DNA of 64,000 nucleotides from JBBIQS01 sp037442205 (GCA_037442205.1 JBBIQS010000018.1:1-64000); one strand, 5' to 3'. Positions 21,638-30,583 are shown, counted from the first letter of the stretch. Program-made: numbers and translations. Notes: generated by a model from the sequence alone, not told the origin.

Positions 21638-22405
21638 TCAGCCGTGGAAGACGTACGAGGCGACGATGCGCCCGCCCTTGCACTCCAGCACCTCGGCCAC
21701 TTCCAGCGGCTCGTCGCCGGGGTTCAGCCGCAGGTACTCCATCACCACCCGATCCGCGGTCGCGGTCAGGTGGCGCTCCTGGTAGTGCAGCTTGGGCAGC
21801 CGCTGCATCGAGTCGGCGAACCAGGCCCGCAGCGCCGCCTTGCCGCGGACCTCGCCCTTGGTCTCCGGCTGGCGGGCGCGCAGCTTGGGGCTGGTGTGCA
21901 CCACCTCGTCGTCGTAGAGGGCCAGCAGCCCCTCGAGGTCGGCGCGGTTGAAGCAGTCCAGCCAGCGGCGGGCGAGGGCGATCAGCGGCCGCCCGCAGGC
22001 GTGGAGCGCCATCCTCCCCAACTCGACCACGTTGCGCGGGCAGTCGACCTCGCTGGGATCGGCTACCCACCGGTGCTCGTCGAACTCGTGGTTGGCGGTG
22101 ACCGCGCTGGTGTCGACGTCGGCCACGAAGCAGAAGTTGAGGTGCCGGCCCTTGGAGCCGGCCTGGTGCTCCTCGTAGCCGAGCAGCCCCGGCGGCGTGC
22201 CGTCGACGCCCAGCAGCGCCTCGAAGCGACCCACGAGGCCGGTCTCCTCCACGAGCTCGCGGCGCGCGGCCTCGAGCGGGGTCTCGCCCTCGTGCAGCTC
22301 GCCGCCGACCGGCAGCCAGGTGCCCAGTCGCTTGTGGCGGATGAGCAGGAGACGCCCGGCATGGCGGGCGAAAACCGAGACGGAGAAGGCTTGGCGTTGG
22401 CTCAT
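21638..22405 (-). CDS. Nudix hydrolase fused to an NTF2-like (SnoaL) domain
   Basis: The first half of this 255-residue protein (about 1-135) is a Nudix hydrolase with a complete box from G35 (GELHEGETPLEAARRELVEE), including the REUxEE core that binds Mg2+. Such enzymes cleave nucleoside-diphosphate-linked compounds. The second half (about 142-255) has the SnoaL/NTF2 pattern RWLDCFNRADLEGLLALYDD, with VVHTSPK and a closing strand GGRIVASYVFHG. The fusion is uncommon. The start overlaps the plsC stop by 4 bases (ATGA), so both are likely expressed together. The substrate is unknown. Confidence 0.87.
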   Translation of the reverse strand: MSQRQAFSVSVFARHAGRLLLIRHKRLGTWLPVGGELHEGETPLEAARRELVEETGLVGRFEALLGVDGTPPGLLGYEEHQAGSKGRHLNFCFVADVDTSAVTANHEFDEHRWVADPSEVDCPRNVVELGRMALHACGRPLIALARRWLDCFNRADLEGLLALYDDEVVHTSPKLRARQPETKGEVRGKAALRAWFADSMQRLPKLHYQERHLTATADRVVMEYLRLNPGDEPLEVAEVLECKGGRIVASYVFHG

Positions 22406-23103
22406 GACAGTCGGATCAGCATCCGCTCGATCTCGGCGCGGGTCAGGGCCATCAGCTCGTCGCGGCGCTCGAGGGTATTGGGTCCGGGCTCGATCGGCTT
22501 GCCGATGGTCACCCGCACCGGCCCGGGGCGGAGGGTGTGGAATCCCTTGGGCAGCCGCTCGCGCGTCCCGTCGATCGCCACCGGGACGATGGGGTTGCCG
22601 GTGTTCTGGGCCATCACGAAGCCGCCCTTCTTGAACGGGCCCAGCGACCCGTCCTCAGAGCGGGTGCCCTCGGCGAAGAAGAGGAGCGAGAAGCGACTGG
22701 CGATCGTCTGCTGGGCCTCGCGAAGGGCCGCCAGCGCCCTCTCGGCATGCTGGCGATCGACCGAGACCATCCCGACCTTGCGCATGGCGGGGCCGAAGAT
22801 CGGGATCAGGAACAGCTCGCGCTTGGCGACGAAGCGCACCGGCAGCGGCAGCGCGCGCACCAGGCACGGGACGTCCATGTGGCTCTGGTGGTTGCTGATG
22901 ACGACGTACGGCCGCGACGGATCGAGGCTCTCGGCCCCGCTCACCGACAGCTCCACTCCCGCTGTCCAGAGCACCGTGCGCGCCCAGGCCTGGATGGTCG
23001 GCTCGTGGGCGCGGGCGGTGAACGGCGAAGTGAGCAGCACCGTCGCGCCCCCGACCATGGTTTCCAAGGCGATGGCAGGGGGAGCGAGCAGCGCGCGGAG
23101 CAT
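22402..23103 (-). CDS. plsC: 1-acyl-glycerol-3-phosphate acyltransferase (PlsC family)
   Basis: The 233-residue membrane-associated enzyme transfers an acyl chain to lysophosphatidic acid in phospholipid synthesis. The catalytic NHQSHMD (HX4D), the FVAKRELF block, the EGTRSEDG block and FKKGG ... IVPVAIDGT are all present. It is followed with overlap by the Nudix-NTF2 gene and preceded by a BtaA-like gene, so a lipid-modification unit is plausible. Other PlsC-like acyltransferases use different acceptors, so the exact substrate is not proven. Confidence 0.92.
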   Translation of the reverse strand: MLRALLAPPAIALETMVGGATVLLTSPFTARAHEPTIQAWARTVLWTAGVELSVSGAESLDPSRPYVVISNHQSHMDVPCLVRALPLPVRFVAKRELFLIPIFGPAMRKVGMVSVDRQHAERALAALREAQQTIASRFSLLFFAEGTRSEDGSLGPFKKGGFVMAQNTGNPIVPVAIDGTRERLPKGFHTLRPGPVRVTIGKPIEPGPNTLERRDELMALTRAEIERMLIRLS

Positions 23104-23136
23104 GGGCGTCTCGAGGCGGCGGGAAACGGCAGGAGT

Positions 23137-24300
23137 CTACCGCTTTCGACCGACGCGGATCGCCGAGTAGAAGAAGCTCCTATCCGAGGCGTGGAGCGAG
23201 CGCTCGAACGCCGGGTCGAAGTCGAGGTGCTTCATCCACTGCGTCGGCAGCGGGCGCACGTTGTTGAGCTGGCGCACCAGCAAAAAGCCGCCGGGCGCCA
23301 GGTTGTCGAGCACCGGCGACACCAGCGACTCGGTCTCGGCCTCGCTCAGCCAGTCGAGGATGTTCGAGAGCTGCAACAGCTGGTAGGGCCCGGGGTGGGC
23401 CGCCAGCACCTCGCTGACCCGGCCGGTGTGGCAGCTGACCTTGCGCACTCCCTCGGCGACCTTGGGGAAGAGGCTGGTGCCGAGGAAGTCGGGCAGCCCC
23501 TGGGTGCCGTCGAGGGCGCCGTAGCGGCCGCGCAGCACCTGCGACAGGTAGGGGTTGCCGGCTGCGTCCGGCTGGCGCAGCGCCCACTCGAAGCGGGCGC
23601 GGAAGTGGCGGGTGAAGCTGCCCGGAGGCGCGTGCTGGATGGCGTCGGGGCCGAACAGCGCGGCCAGCAGGCTCTGGTGGAAGAAGAGCTCGAACGAAAC
23701 CGGCCACAGCTCGCTGGCGAGCAGCTCCTCGCGCACCGCGGCCTCGCCCTCGAAGAAGGCCTGGATCCGCTCGCGCGGGGCCACGAAGCGCTCGAGGAAG
23801 GCCCGCCAGCAGGCGAAGACCCGCTCGAAGGTGCCGTCGTCGAAGGCGCCCTTGGCGAAGAAGGCCCGCTCCGACTTGAAGAAGGTGCGGTCGTCCGGCG
23901 ACAGATTGCCGAGCACCCGGCCAATGAGCTGCTCGCGGACCGACTCATCGATCTGCGAGATGCCCAGGGCGCGGCAGAAGTCCTTGCGGCTGAGCTGACC
24001 GGCGGCGGCCAGCTTGAAGCGCGTCCAGGCGGTCTGGCGGGAGTCGATGTCGGCGCCGATCAGCTCGGTCAGGTCGGTCCGCGCGCTGAGCTGCAGCAGG
24101 GTGTCGCCGGCGGCGGTGATGCCGAAGAAGCGCTTGGGCCCTTGGCCCAGCGAGTCGAGCAGCTTCTCCTCAAGGCGCGGATCTTCGCGCTGCACGGCGA
24201 ACTGGAGGGGAGATCTCATGGATGGGCTCGGACGGCCCTCGTCGGCGATTGACGGATCGCGCGTCGGGAGGGCGAGGGCGGCACTGGAAGAGGCGGGCAT
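23137..24300 (-). CDS. BtaA-like / DUF3419 aminocarboxypropyl transferase
   Basis: The product has 387 residues from ATG 24300, which has a GGGAG ribosome-binding site; ATG 24219 would remove 27 residues. DUF3419 proteins include BtaA, which transfers the aminocarboxypropyl group of S-adenosylmethionine to diacylglycerol, the first step of betaine lipid synthesis. Visible family features are LQFAVQREDPRLEE, the SAM-type GITAAGDTLLQLSA and IGADID, and LLQLSNILDWLSE near the C-terminus. No gene for the BtaB methyltransferase is adjacent. The neighbour plsC makes a lipid role reasonable. Confidence 0.82.
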   Translation of the reverse strand: MPASSSAALALPTRDPSIADEGRPSPSMRSPLQFAVQREDPRLEEKLLDSLGQGPKRFFGITAAGDTLLQLSARTDLTELIGADIDSRQTAWTRFKLAAAGQLSRKDFCRALGISQIDESVREQLIGRVLGNLSPDDRTFFKSERAFFAKGAFDDGTFERVFACWRAFLERFVAPRERIQAFFEGEAAVREELLASELWPVSFELFFHQSLLAALFGPDAIQHAPPGSFTRHFRARFEWALRQPDAAGNPYLSQVLRGRYGALDGTQGLPDFLGTSLFPKVAEGVRKVSCHTGRVSEVLAAHPGPYQLLQLSNILDWLSEAETESLVSPVLDNLAPGGFLLVRQLNNVRPLPTQWMKHLDFDPAFERSLHASDRSFFYSAIRVGRKR

Positions 24301-24509
24301 CTGACTCCCGTTCGGACGGGCGGGCCTCCATCGCCGACTTTCCTTTGGCTCCGGAAGGCGCGCCAGGGCTCCTACTGAACATTGATACCACCGCTCGCCT
24401 TCCAACCAAGCTTTTCGCCGCTGACCCGCTTGGCCGTCACCCGCCAAGGCAACTTTGGGCTAGACTGCCGCGCCGTTTGGTTCGGAACAACTTTCCCCAA
24501 GGATTCTCA

Positions 24510-25901
24510 ATGGCTTCCGATTCGACCAAGAAGGCGATCGCCCACGCGTCCACCCACTTTCCGGAGTACCTGAACGACCTCAAGGCGCTGGTGAAGGTGC
24601 CCAGCGTGGCGTTCGAGGGCTTCCCGCCGGAGGAGGTGCGCCGCAGCGCCAAGGAGGTGGCCCGGCTGCTGACCGCGCGCGGCTTCCAGAACGTGAAGCT
24701 CTTGGAGGTGGACGGGGCCCCGCCCTACGTCTACGGCGACTGGCTCAAGGCCCCGGGCAAGCCGACCGCGCTGCTCTACGCCCACCACGACGTGCAGCCG
24801 GCGGGCAACAAGAAGAAGTGGCTCAGCCCGGCCTTCGAGGCCACCGAGCGCAAGGGCCGGCTCTACGGCCGCGGCGCCGCCGACGACAAGGCCGGGGTCA
24901 TCCTCCACACCTCGGCCGTCGACTCGCTGCTCAAGACCGCCGGCAAGCTGCCGATGAACGTCAAGGTGGTGGTCGAGGGCGAGGAGGAGGTCGGCTCGCC
25001 GTTCCTGTCGGCGTTCCTGAAGAAGTACAAGAAGATGCTGGCCGCCGACGTCATCATCCTCACCGACACCGGCAACTTCGACACCGGGCTGCCTTCGATC
25101 ACCACCGCCCTGCGCGGCCTGCTGACCGCCGAGGTCGAGGTCAGCGCGCTCAAGAGCTCGGTCCACTCCGGGATGTGGGGCGGCCCGGTGCCCGACCCGA
25201 CCATGGCCCTGTGCCGGATGCTGGCCTCGCTCTCCAACCCCGACGGCTCGATCGCCATCAAGGGGCTGTACAAGAAGGTCAAGCCGCTCTCGAAGTCGGA
25301 GAAGAAGAGCATCGCCGCCCTGCCGGCCACCGAGGCCGACTTCCGCAAGCAGGCGGGCATGCTCCCGGGCGTCGAGATGCTCGGCGGGCTCAATCCCTTC
25401 GAGATGAACTGGCGCCAGCCGTCGCTGGCCATCAACGCCTTCCAGGCCAGCACCCGCCAGGAGGCCCGTAACATCATCTGCGAGTCGGCCTGGGCCCGCA
25501 TCGGCATCCGCCTGGTTCCCGACATGAAGGAGAAGGAGACCTTCAAGGCCCTCACCGACCACCTCAAGAAGGCGGCGCCCTGGGGCGTCAAGGTCAGCGT
25601 CAAGGAGATCAACACCGGCGGCTGGTGGTACACCGACTCCGACACCCCGGTATTCCAGGCGGCCATGCGCGCCCTCGAGGCCGGGTACGGCAAGGAGGCC
25701 ATCACCATGGGCTGCGGCGGCTCGATCGGCTTCGTCGCCCCCTTCAGCCGCGAACTGGGCGGCGTGCCGGCCCTGTTGATCGGGGTCGAGGATCCCTACT
25801 CGAACGCTCACTCGGAGAACGAGAGCGTAGACATCGGCGATCTGAAGAAGGGCATCAAGGCCGCCATCCACATGTACGAGGAGCTGGCGGAGGTTCTATA
25901 G
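24510..25901 (+). CDS. M20-family dipeptidase
   Basis: The 463-residue protein is a dinuclear zinc peptidase of the M20/ArgE/CNDP type, which cleaves dipeptides or acylated amino acids in the cytoplasm. Metal-site regions are visible as YAHHDVQP, GRGAADDKAG, VEGEEEVGS and the distal His in DPYSNAHSENE. The dimerisation insert with SSVHSGMWGGPVPDP is also normal. It is full length. The ATG at 24510 follows CCAAGGA. A gap of 209 bases separates it from the divergent BtaA-like gene. Substrate is not determined. Confidence 0.92.
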   Translation: MASDSTKKAIAHASTHFPEYLNDLKALVKVPSVAFEGFPPEEVRRSAKEVARLLTARGFQNVKLLEVDGAPPYVYGDWLKAPGKPTALLYAHHDVQPAGNKKKWLSPAFEATERKGRLYGRGAADDKAGVILHTSAVDSLLKTAGKLPMNVKVVVEGEEEVGSPFLSAFLKKYKKMLAADVIILTDTGNFDTGLPSITTALRGLLTAEVEVSALKSSVHSGMWGGPVPDPTMALCRMLASLSNPDGSIAIKGLYKKVKPLSKSEKKSIAALPATEADFRKQAGMLPGVEMLGGLNPFEMNWRQPSLAINAFQASTRQEARNIICESAWARIGIRLVPDMKEKETFKALTDHLKKAAPWGVKVSVKEINTGGWWYTDSDTPVFQAAMRALEAGYGKEAITMGCGGSIGFVAPFSRELGGVPALLIGVEDPYSNAHSENESVDIGDLKKGIKAAIHMYEELAEVL

Positions 25902-25924
25902 GCCGGTTCCCTGGAAGCGGCGAG

Positions 25925-26152
25925 ATGGCCGATCAGGCGCCAGCAGCTCCGAGCCAGCGACGAGGGATTGGCTGTGCCCTTCTGTCGGGGCTCGGGGCTG
26001 TCGTGATCGCCGTCGGTGTGGCGGACGTCTTCGGGTACACCGAACCCGGTCACACCCTGGGCTACGGCGGCGCGGCAGCGGTCTTTGCGGCGGCCGCGGT
26101 CGTCACATTCATTCTGAGGCGGGGTGGAGGCACACGTGGCAGACAACTTTGA
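25925..26152 (+). CDS. Small two-helix membrane protein
   Basis: This 75-residue protein starts at ATG 25925, 23 bases after the peptidase stop. It has two hydrophobic segments (GCALLSGLGAVVIAVGVADV and GYGGAAAVFAAAAVVTFIL) joined by a short polar loop and ends in an Arg/Gly-rich tail. Its last 17 bases overlap the start of the next gene in another frame. It lies between enzymes of metabolism and has no recognised family. Confidence 0.5.
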   Translation: MADQAPAAPSQRRGIGCALLSGLGAVVIAVGVADVFGYTEPGHTLGYGGAAAVFAAAAVVTFILRRGGGTRGRQL

Positions 26153-27530
26153 TGTCGTGGTGTTTGGCGCCGGCCCCGGCGGCTACGTGGCCGCCATCCG
26201 CGCGGCGCAGAACGGGCTCAAGACCGCCATCGTCGAGCGCGACAAGCGCCTGGGCGGCACCTGCCTCTTGCGCGGCTGCATCCCCACCAAGGCTCTGCTC
26301 GAGTCGGCCTCGCTGCTCGATCACCTCGGCCACGCCGCCGACTTCGGCGTCGACGTCCAGGCCTTCGCGCTCAACTTCGAGAAGGTGATGAAGCGCAAGG
26401 AGCGCGTGGTCGCCAAGCTCTCCGCCGGGGTCGGCGGCCTGATGAAGAAGAACGGCATCGCCGTCTTCAAGGGCCACGGCAAGCTCGCCGGCAAGGGCAA
26501 GGTCGTGGTCGAGGGGGAGGGCGGTGTCCAGACCCTCGAGACCAGAAACGTCATCCTCGCCACCGGCAGCGAGGTGAAGGACCTGCCGGTGGCCAAGCCC
26601 GACCACCAGCGCATCGTCACCAGCGACTCGATCCTCGGTCTCGAGAAGCCGCCCAAGAGCCTGATCGTCATGGGCGCCGGCGCGGTGGGCATGGAGTTCG
26701 CCTCGATCTTCCGTTCCTTTGGCGCCGAGGTGACGGTGATCGAGATGCTCGAGCACCTGCTGCCGCTCGAGGACGAGGACTGCTCCAAGGAGATCGAGAA
26801 GGTCTACCGCCGCCGCAAGATCGACTTCCTCCTCAAGAGCAAGGTGGAGAAGGTCGAGAAGACCGAGGGCTCGGTGAAGGTCTCGGTGGCCACTCCCGAA
26901 GGCATGAAGCAGCTCGAGGCCGAGATGCTGCTGGTGGCGGTGGGCCGCAAGCCGGTCATCGAGAACCTGGGCCTGGAGACGGTGGGCGTGAAGGTCGAGC
27001 GCGGCTCGATCCCCGTCGACGGCCTGATGCGCACCAACATCGAGGGCATCTGGGCCATCGGCGACCTGGTGCCGACCTTGGCGCTGGCGCACGTCGCCGA
27101 ACACGAGGGGATCGTCGCCGCCGACGCCGTCGCCGGGAAGAACCCCAAGCCGATTGACTACACCCGCGCCCCCAGCGCCACCTACACCTGGCCCGAGGTC
27201 GCCTCGGTCGGCCTCACCGAGAAGAAGGCCCGCGAGAAGGGCTTCCAGGTGAAGACCGGGATGTTCCCCTTCGCCGCCATCGGCAAGGCCACCATCGCCG
27301 GAGAGCTCGACGGCTTCGTCAAGATTGTCTCCGATAGCCAGTACGACGAGGTGCTAGGCATCCACATCGTCGGCCACAAGGCGACCGAGCTGATTGGCGA
27401 GGCCTGCGCCGCTCTCCAGCTCGAGACAACCACCGAGGAGCTGGCACACACCATCCATCCGCATCCGACGCTCGTCGAGGCGATGGGCGAGGCAGCCCAC
27501 GCCGTCTTCGGACACACCATCAATTTCTGA
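26136..27530 (+). CDS. lpdA: Dihydrolipoyl dehydrogenase (E3)
   Basis: The 464-residue flavoprotein reoxidises the lipoyl group of 2-oxoacid dehydrogenase complexes, passing electrons to NAD+. It has the FAD motif GAGPGGYVAAI, the redox disulfide in GGTCLLRGCIPTKALLE, the NAD motif GAGAVGMEFASIF, the second FAD motif GIWAIGDL, and the C-terminal HPHPTLVEAMGE with the catalytic His-Glu pair. GTG 26136 is chosen because GGTGGAGG is 5 bases upstream; GTG 26124 would add four residues. It probably serves the complex encoded at 31.5-35.1 kb. Confidence 0.96.
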   Translation: MADNFDVVVFGAGPGGYVAAIRAAQNGLKTAIVERDKRLGGTCLLRGCIPTKALLESASLLDHLGHAADFGVDVQAFALNFEKVMKRKERVVAKLSAGVGGLMKKNGIAVFKGHGKLAGKGKVVVEGEGGVQTLETRNVILATGSEVKDLPVAKPDHQRIVTSDSILGLEKPPKSLIVMGAGAVGMEFASIFRSFGAEVTVIEMLEHLLPLEDEDCSKEIEKVYRRRKIDFLLKSKVEKVEKTEGSVKVSVATPEGMKQLEAEMLLVAVGRKPVIENLGLETVGVKVERGSIPVDGLMRTNIEGIWAIGDLVPTLALAHVAEHEGIVAADAVAGKNPKPIDYTRAPSATYTWPEVASVGLTEKKAREKGFQVKTGMFPFAAIGKATIAGELDGFVKIVSDSQYDEVLGIHIVGHKATELIGEACAALQLETTTEELAHTIHPHPTLVEAMGEAAHAVFGHTINF

Positions 27531-27586
27531 GTGAAGCGCCAGCTTGCTAGTCTCGGCCTTTCTCACTCTCTGATGAAAGGGTCCGT

Positions 27587-28657
27587 GTGACTGGGCTCGT
27601 GCTCGTAGGTCTTCTGATGGCGGCGGCTCCCGTGGCGGAGCCGCTGCCTGCCGCTGAGGCTCCTCCGAAACCCGCCATCGAGCTGCCTTCGAGCGATCGG
27701 CCTGCGATCGAGAAGGCGGCTCCCGCCATCGACTCGAAGCTGGCGCGCACCGGGCTGGCCTTCCTACCCGGGCTCTTCATCCCGGGCTTTGGCCATTCGC
27801 TGTCGGGCGACGTCGAGACCGCGCATCGGCTGCGGTGGGTGAGCGGCTCGGCGCTGGCGGTGGGGCTGCTCGGCGGCGGCGCGCTGTTGTTCGCCGCCGG
27901 CAGCCACAAGCTCTCGCCGATCTGCGTGCCGCTCATGTACACGGGCGCCACCGTCTACATCCAGTCGTGGCTGGCCGACATTCTCGGCACCGCCGCTCCC
28001 AACGGCTTCGCCAAGCCGCTCACCCGCGAGGCGCAGCTGTCGATGTCGCTGCAGTACGGCGGCTCGTACGATCCGGTGACCCCGGTGCGCCACCTCGGGT
28101 TGCTGCGGGCCAGCTACGAAAAGCCGGTGCTGATGATCGATGGCTCGGCCTCGCTGGCTCCCAAGACCGACTACCAGGAATTCCACCTGCGCGTCGGGCC
28201 CAAGCTCTGGAGCGACGGCGGCGTCAGCCACCTGGCCTTCCTGGTGGAAGGGATGCGCGAGCGCGGCCCGATCTCCGGCGCCACCGGCATCGGAAGCGCG
28301 TTGCTGTTCGAGCTGCGGCTGGCGCTGAGCTACCTGAGCCCTGGGCTGAGGGGACTGGTGCTCACCCAGCGGCTTGGATACGGAGGACTGCGCTACCGCT
28401 ACCCAGAGACCTCGACCACTGACTGGCAGGACGTGCTGATCATCGACACCGGCTTGGCGATCTCGCCGACCGATTCCATGGAGATCGCGCTGCTCTACAC
28501 CCAGCGCCCGGATACCCGGCTCGGCTATTTCGTGGACCATGGCGGCGGAGCGCGCATCGACGCGCGGCTGGCGATCTCGGAGCGGCTGCGGTTGCTGGCG
28601 ACAGCGGAGCTCGGCGGCGGCATCGACGGTCTGCTGGGCGTGGAGGCGTCATGGTGA
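27587..28657 (+). CDS. Exported outer-membrane-like protein
   Basis: The 356-residue product starts at GTG 27587. It has an N-terminal signal (TGLVLVGLLMAAAPVAEP) and a Pro/Ala-rich spacer. A hydrophobic region (GLAFLPGLFIPGFGHSLSGD, then GSALAVGLLGGGALLFAAGS) follows. The C-terminal 230 residues are rich in alternating beta-strands with Tyr and Gly (LGLLRASYEKPVLMIDGSAS, MEIALLYTQRPDTRLGYFV), as in outer-membrane barrels. Its end overlaps the next gene by 7 bases, so it probably works with the phosphoesterase there. No function is assigned. Confidence 0.65.
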   Translation: MTGLVLVGLLMAAAPVAEPLPAAEAPPKPAIELPSSDRPAIEKAAPAIDSKLARTGLAFLPGLFIPGFGHSLSGDVETAHRLRWVSGSALAVGLLGGGALLFAAGSHKLSPICVPLMYTGATVYIQSWLADILGTAAPNGFAKPLTREAQLSMSLQYGGSYDPVTPVRHLGLLRASYEKPVLMIDGSASLAPKTDYQEFHLRVGPKLWSDGGVSHLAFLVEGMRERGPISGATGIGSALLFELRLALSYLSPGLRGLVLTQRLGYGGLRYRYPETSTTDWQDVLIIDTGLAISPTDSMEIALLYTQRPDTRLGYFVDHGGGARIDARLAISERLRLLATAELGGGIDGLLGVEASW

Positions 28658-29736
28658 CCTTCTCCCGACGCACTCTGCTCAAGGCAATGGGAGCCGGGAC
28701 GGCGCTCCATTTCCTCGGCTGCGGCGGGGTCAGCGACGCCGACGCTCGCTTCGGCCGCAGCCTGCTGCCGGTGGTCGATCAGCTCGATGGCGGCGTGGCG
28801 ATCTCGGCCTTTCCGGCCAGGCTTCGTCGCGATGGCGAAGGCCTGCTGTGGATTCGCGCCGCCAATCCCGGATTGCGCCTGGAGTTTCAGGCGGCGAGCG
28901 CCACGGTGGTCCGCTTCGGCCTGGAGAACCTGCCGATCGGAGCCAGGCTCTCGGGAACGGCGGAGATGGTTCCCACCGGGCCGGGAGCGGCCGCGGTCAC
29001 CGTCTCGCTGCCAGCGGGCGCGACCACACTGCGGCTCGAGAGCTCAGCAACGGGGCTGGTGCGCTTCGCCGTGGTCTCCGACATCCACGACAATCACAAG
29101 AGCTTCGGCGCCATCGCCGCCGACATCCGCGACTGGAATCCGGAGTTCGTGGCCTGCATGGGCGACTTCGTGCAGAGCGGCCGGGTCGCCGAGTTCGACG
29201 ACATGATGAGCCAGCTCGGCCAGCTCGAGCGCGGCCTCTACACCACCATCGGCAACCACGAGCTGTTCGGCGGCGCTGCCGACCGCTTCGAGGAGCTGCT
29301 CGGGGCGACCAACCACTTCTTCTCCTGGCGCGGCGTGAACTTCGCCATGCTCGATACCGGCAGCTCGATGATCGCCCCCGATGCCTACCCGTGGCTGGAG
29401 GAGAAGCTCGCCACCCGGCCGCCGGGGCCGACGCTGGCCTTCACCCATATCCCGCCGCTCGACCCCTACGGATTCCGCGACCACGCCTTCCGCAGCCGCG
29501 AGGACGCCGAGCACTTCTTGCAGCTGCTGGGCGAGGCCCGGGTGGACCACCTCTTCGTCGGACACATCCACTCGTACGAGGAGTACAGCCTGCGCGGCAT
29601 CCCCGTGCACCTGTGCGGCGGCGGCGGCGGCCAGATCGAGAAGCTCACCGGGGTCGGCCACCACTACCTGCGGGTATCGGTGAATCCCGAGGCGGCTGAC
29701 CCGATTCACGTCGAGCTGCGCCAGATTGGCGTGTGA
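28651..29736 (+). CDS. Tat-exported lipoprotein metallophosphoesterase
   Basis: The 361-residue enzyme has the calcineurin-like metallophosphoesterase motif set: VSDIHDNH, GDFVQ, GNHE, a His in FTHIPPLD and VGHIH. These bind two metal ions. The N-terminus has a twin-arginine signal (SRRTLLKAMG) followed by a lipobox-like FLGC, with Cys24 as the probable lipid site. Export folded through Tat suits a metalloenzyme. It overlaps the upstream barrel gene and ends before a hairpin. The phosphorylated substrate is unknown. Confidence 0.88.
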   Translation: MVTFSRRTLLKAMGAGTALHFLGCGGVSDADARFGRSLLPVVDQLDGGVAISAFPARLRRDGEGLLWIRAANPGLRLEFQAASATVVRFGLENLPIGARLSGTAEMVPTGPGAAAVTVSLPAGATTLRLESSATGLVRFAVVSDIHDNHKSFGAIAADIRDWNPEFVACMGDFVQSGRVAEFDDMMSQLGQLERGLYTTIGNHELFGGAADRFEELLGATNHFFSWRGVNFAMLDTGSSMIAPDAYPWLEEKLATRPPGPTLAFTHIPPLDPYGFRDHAFRSREDAEHFLQLLGEARVDHLFVGHIHSYEEYSLRGIPVHLCGGGGGQIEKLTGVGHHYLRVSVNPEAADPIHVELRQIGV

Positions 29737-29746
29737 GCAAAGAACT

Positions 29747-29771
29747 CGGCGCGGCCACTCACGCCGCGCCG
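29747..29771. terminator. Bidirectional terminator hairpin
   Basis: CGGCGCGG (29747-29754) pairs with CCGCGCCG (29764-29771) over a 9-base loop in the 68-base gap between convergent genes. No strong T-tract is seen on either side. Confidence 0.5.
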
Positions 29772-29804
29772 AGCGAAAGCCGATCCTGTCTGCGAATCAG
29801 TTCC

Positions 29805-30302
29805 TCACTGGCACCCGCCGCCGCCGTTGAGCGGCTTGGCCGCCGAGTCGCCGGCGCACTTGAGGTCGCAGGTCGATCCGCCCGAGCACGACACCGAGCA
29901 CGATCCGCTGCAGCTCACGTGGCAGGTCGAGCTCTCGCCGCAGGAGACGCTGCCGCTCTTGCCGACGCTGATGGTGCAGGTCGCGTTCTTCTTGCAGTCG
30001 ATGCTGCCCGACTCGCCGGTGGTCAGCTCGCAGGTGCTGCCGTTGCTGCACGAGCTGCTGCACGAGCCGGCGCACGAGCCGATGCAGCTCGAGCCGTTGT
30101 CGCAGGTGAAGCTGCAGCTGCCTCCCTTGGGGTCGCAGCCGGTGCCGTTCCACTGGCAGCCGCCGGCGCTCTGGCACTGGCAACTCGAGCCGGAGCAGGC
30201 GCAGCCGGCGCCGGGGCAGGTCACTTTCGGAGCTTCGGCGTTCGCGCAGCCGAGCATCGCCAGCAGTCCCACCACCACCGCGGTCTTCGTCGAGGGCGTC
30301 AT
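29805..30302 (-). CDS. Cysteine-rich lipoprotein
   Basis: The product has 165 residues from ATG 30302. A type II signal (TAVVVGLLAMLGC) places the lipidated Cys at residue 19. The mature part has 25 Cys, about one in six, with Ser/Gly-rich spacers in repeats such as CSGSCSVSCSGGSTC and CTISVGKSGSVSC. The pattern of a short strand ending in Cys, repeated, suggests a disulfide-stabilised beta-helix or ladder. An in-frame start 23 codons upstream exists but would precede the signal. No partner gene is adjacent, and no function can be assigned. Confidence 0.72.
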   Translation of the reverse strand: MTPSTKTAVVVGLLAMLGCANAEAPKVTCPGAGCACSGSSCQCQSAGGCQWNGTGCDPKGGSCSFTCDNGSSCIGSCAGSCSSSCSNGSTCELTTGESGSIDCKKNATCTISVGKSGSVSCGESSTCHVSCSGSCSVSCSGGSTCDLKCAGDSAAKPLNGGGGCQ

Positions 30303-30524
30303 CGCATTTCTCCCGGAATGCTCGAGGGCCGGCCAGTTGGACGACCCGCCGATCGGCCATTCGGCAACCAACCGTATCTCCCTAGCATCTTCAGAGACCG
30401 AAAGGGCGGGGCAGGGCGCTCCCGCCGTGGCGCGGTGCGTCGTTGGCCAGGGGTCTGGCTAGCCCCGCGTCCGCAGAGGGTTTTCGCTGGCGCGGGCGGC
30501 TCTGGCCGCTTATCAGTAGACCCC

Positions 30525-30537
30525 CCTCCGGGGGCTG
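30525..30537 (+). other. Small hairpin in the lipA leader
   Basis: CCCCC and GGGGG pair over a TCC loop about 47 bases before the lipA ATG. The spacer 30303-30583 also holds the start region of the divergent Cys-rich lipoprotein gene. I saw no convincing promoter in it. Confidence 0.25.
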
Positions 30538-30583
30538 TCGCTCCGGGACGAGTTTCAAGGCATAAGTCCCCTCCGAGGCTTTT

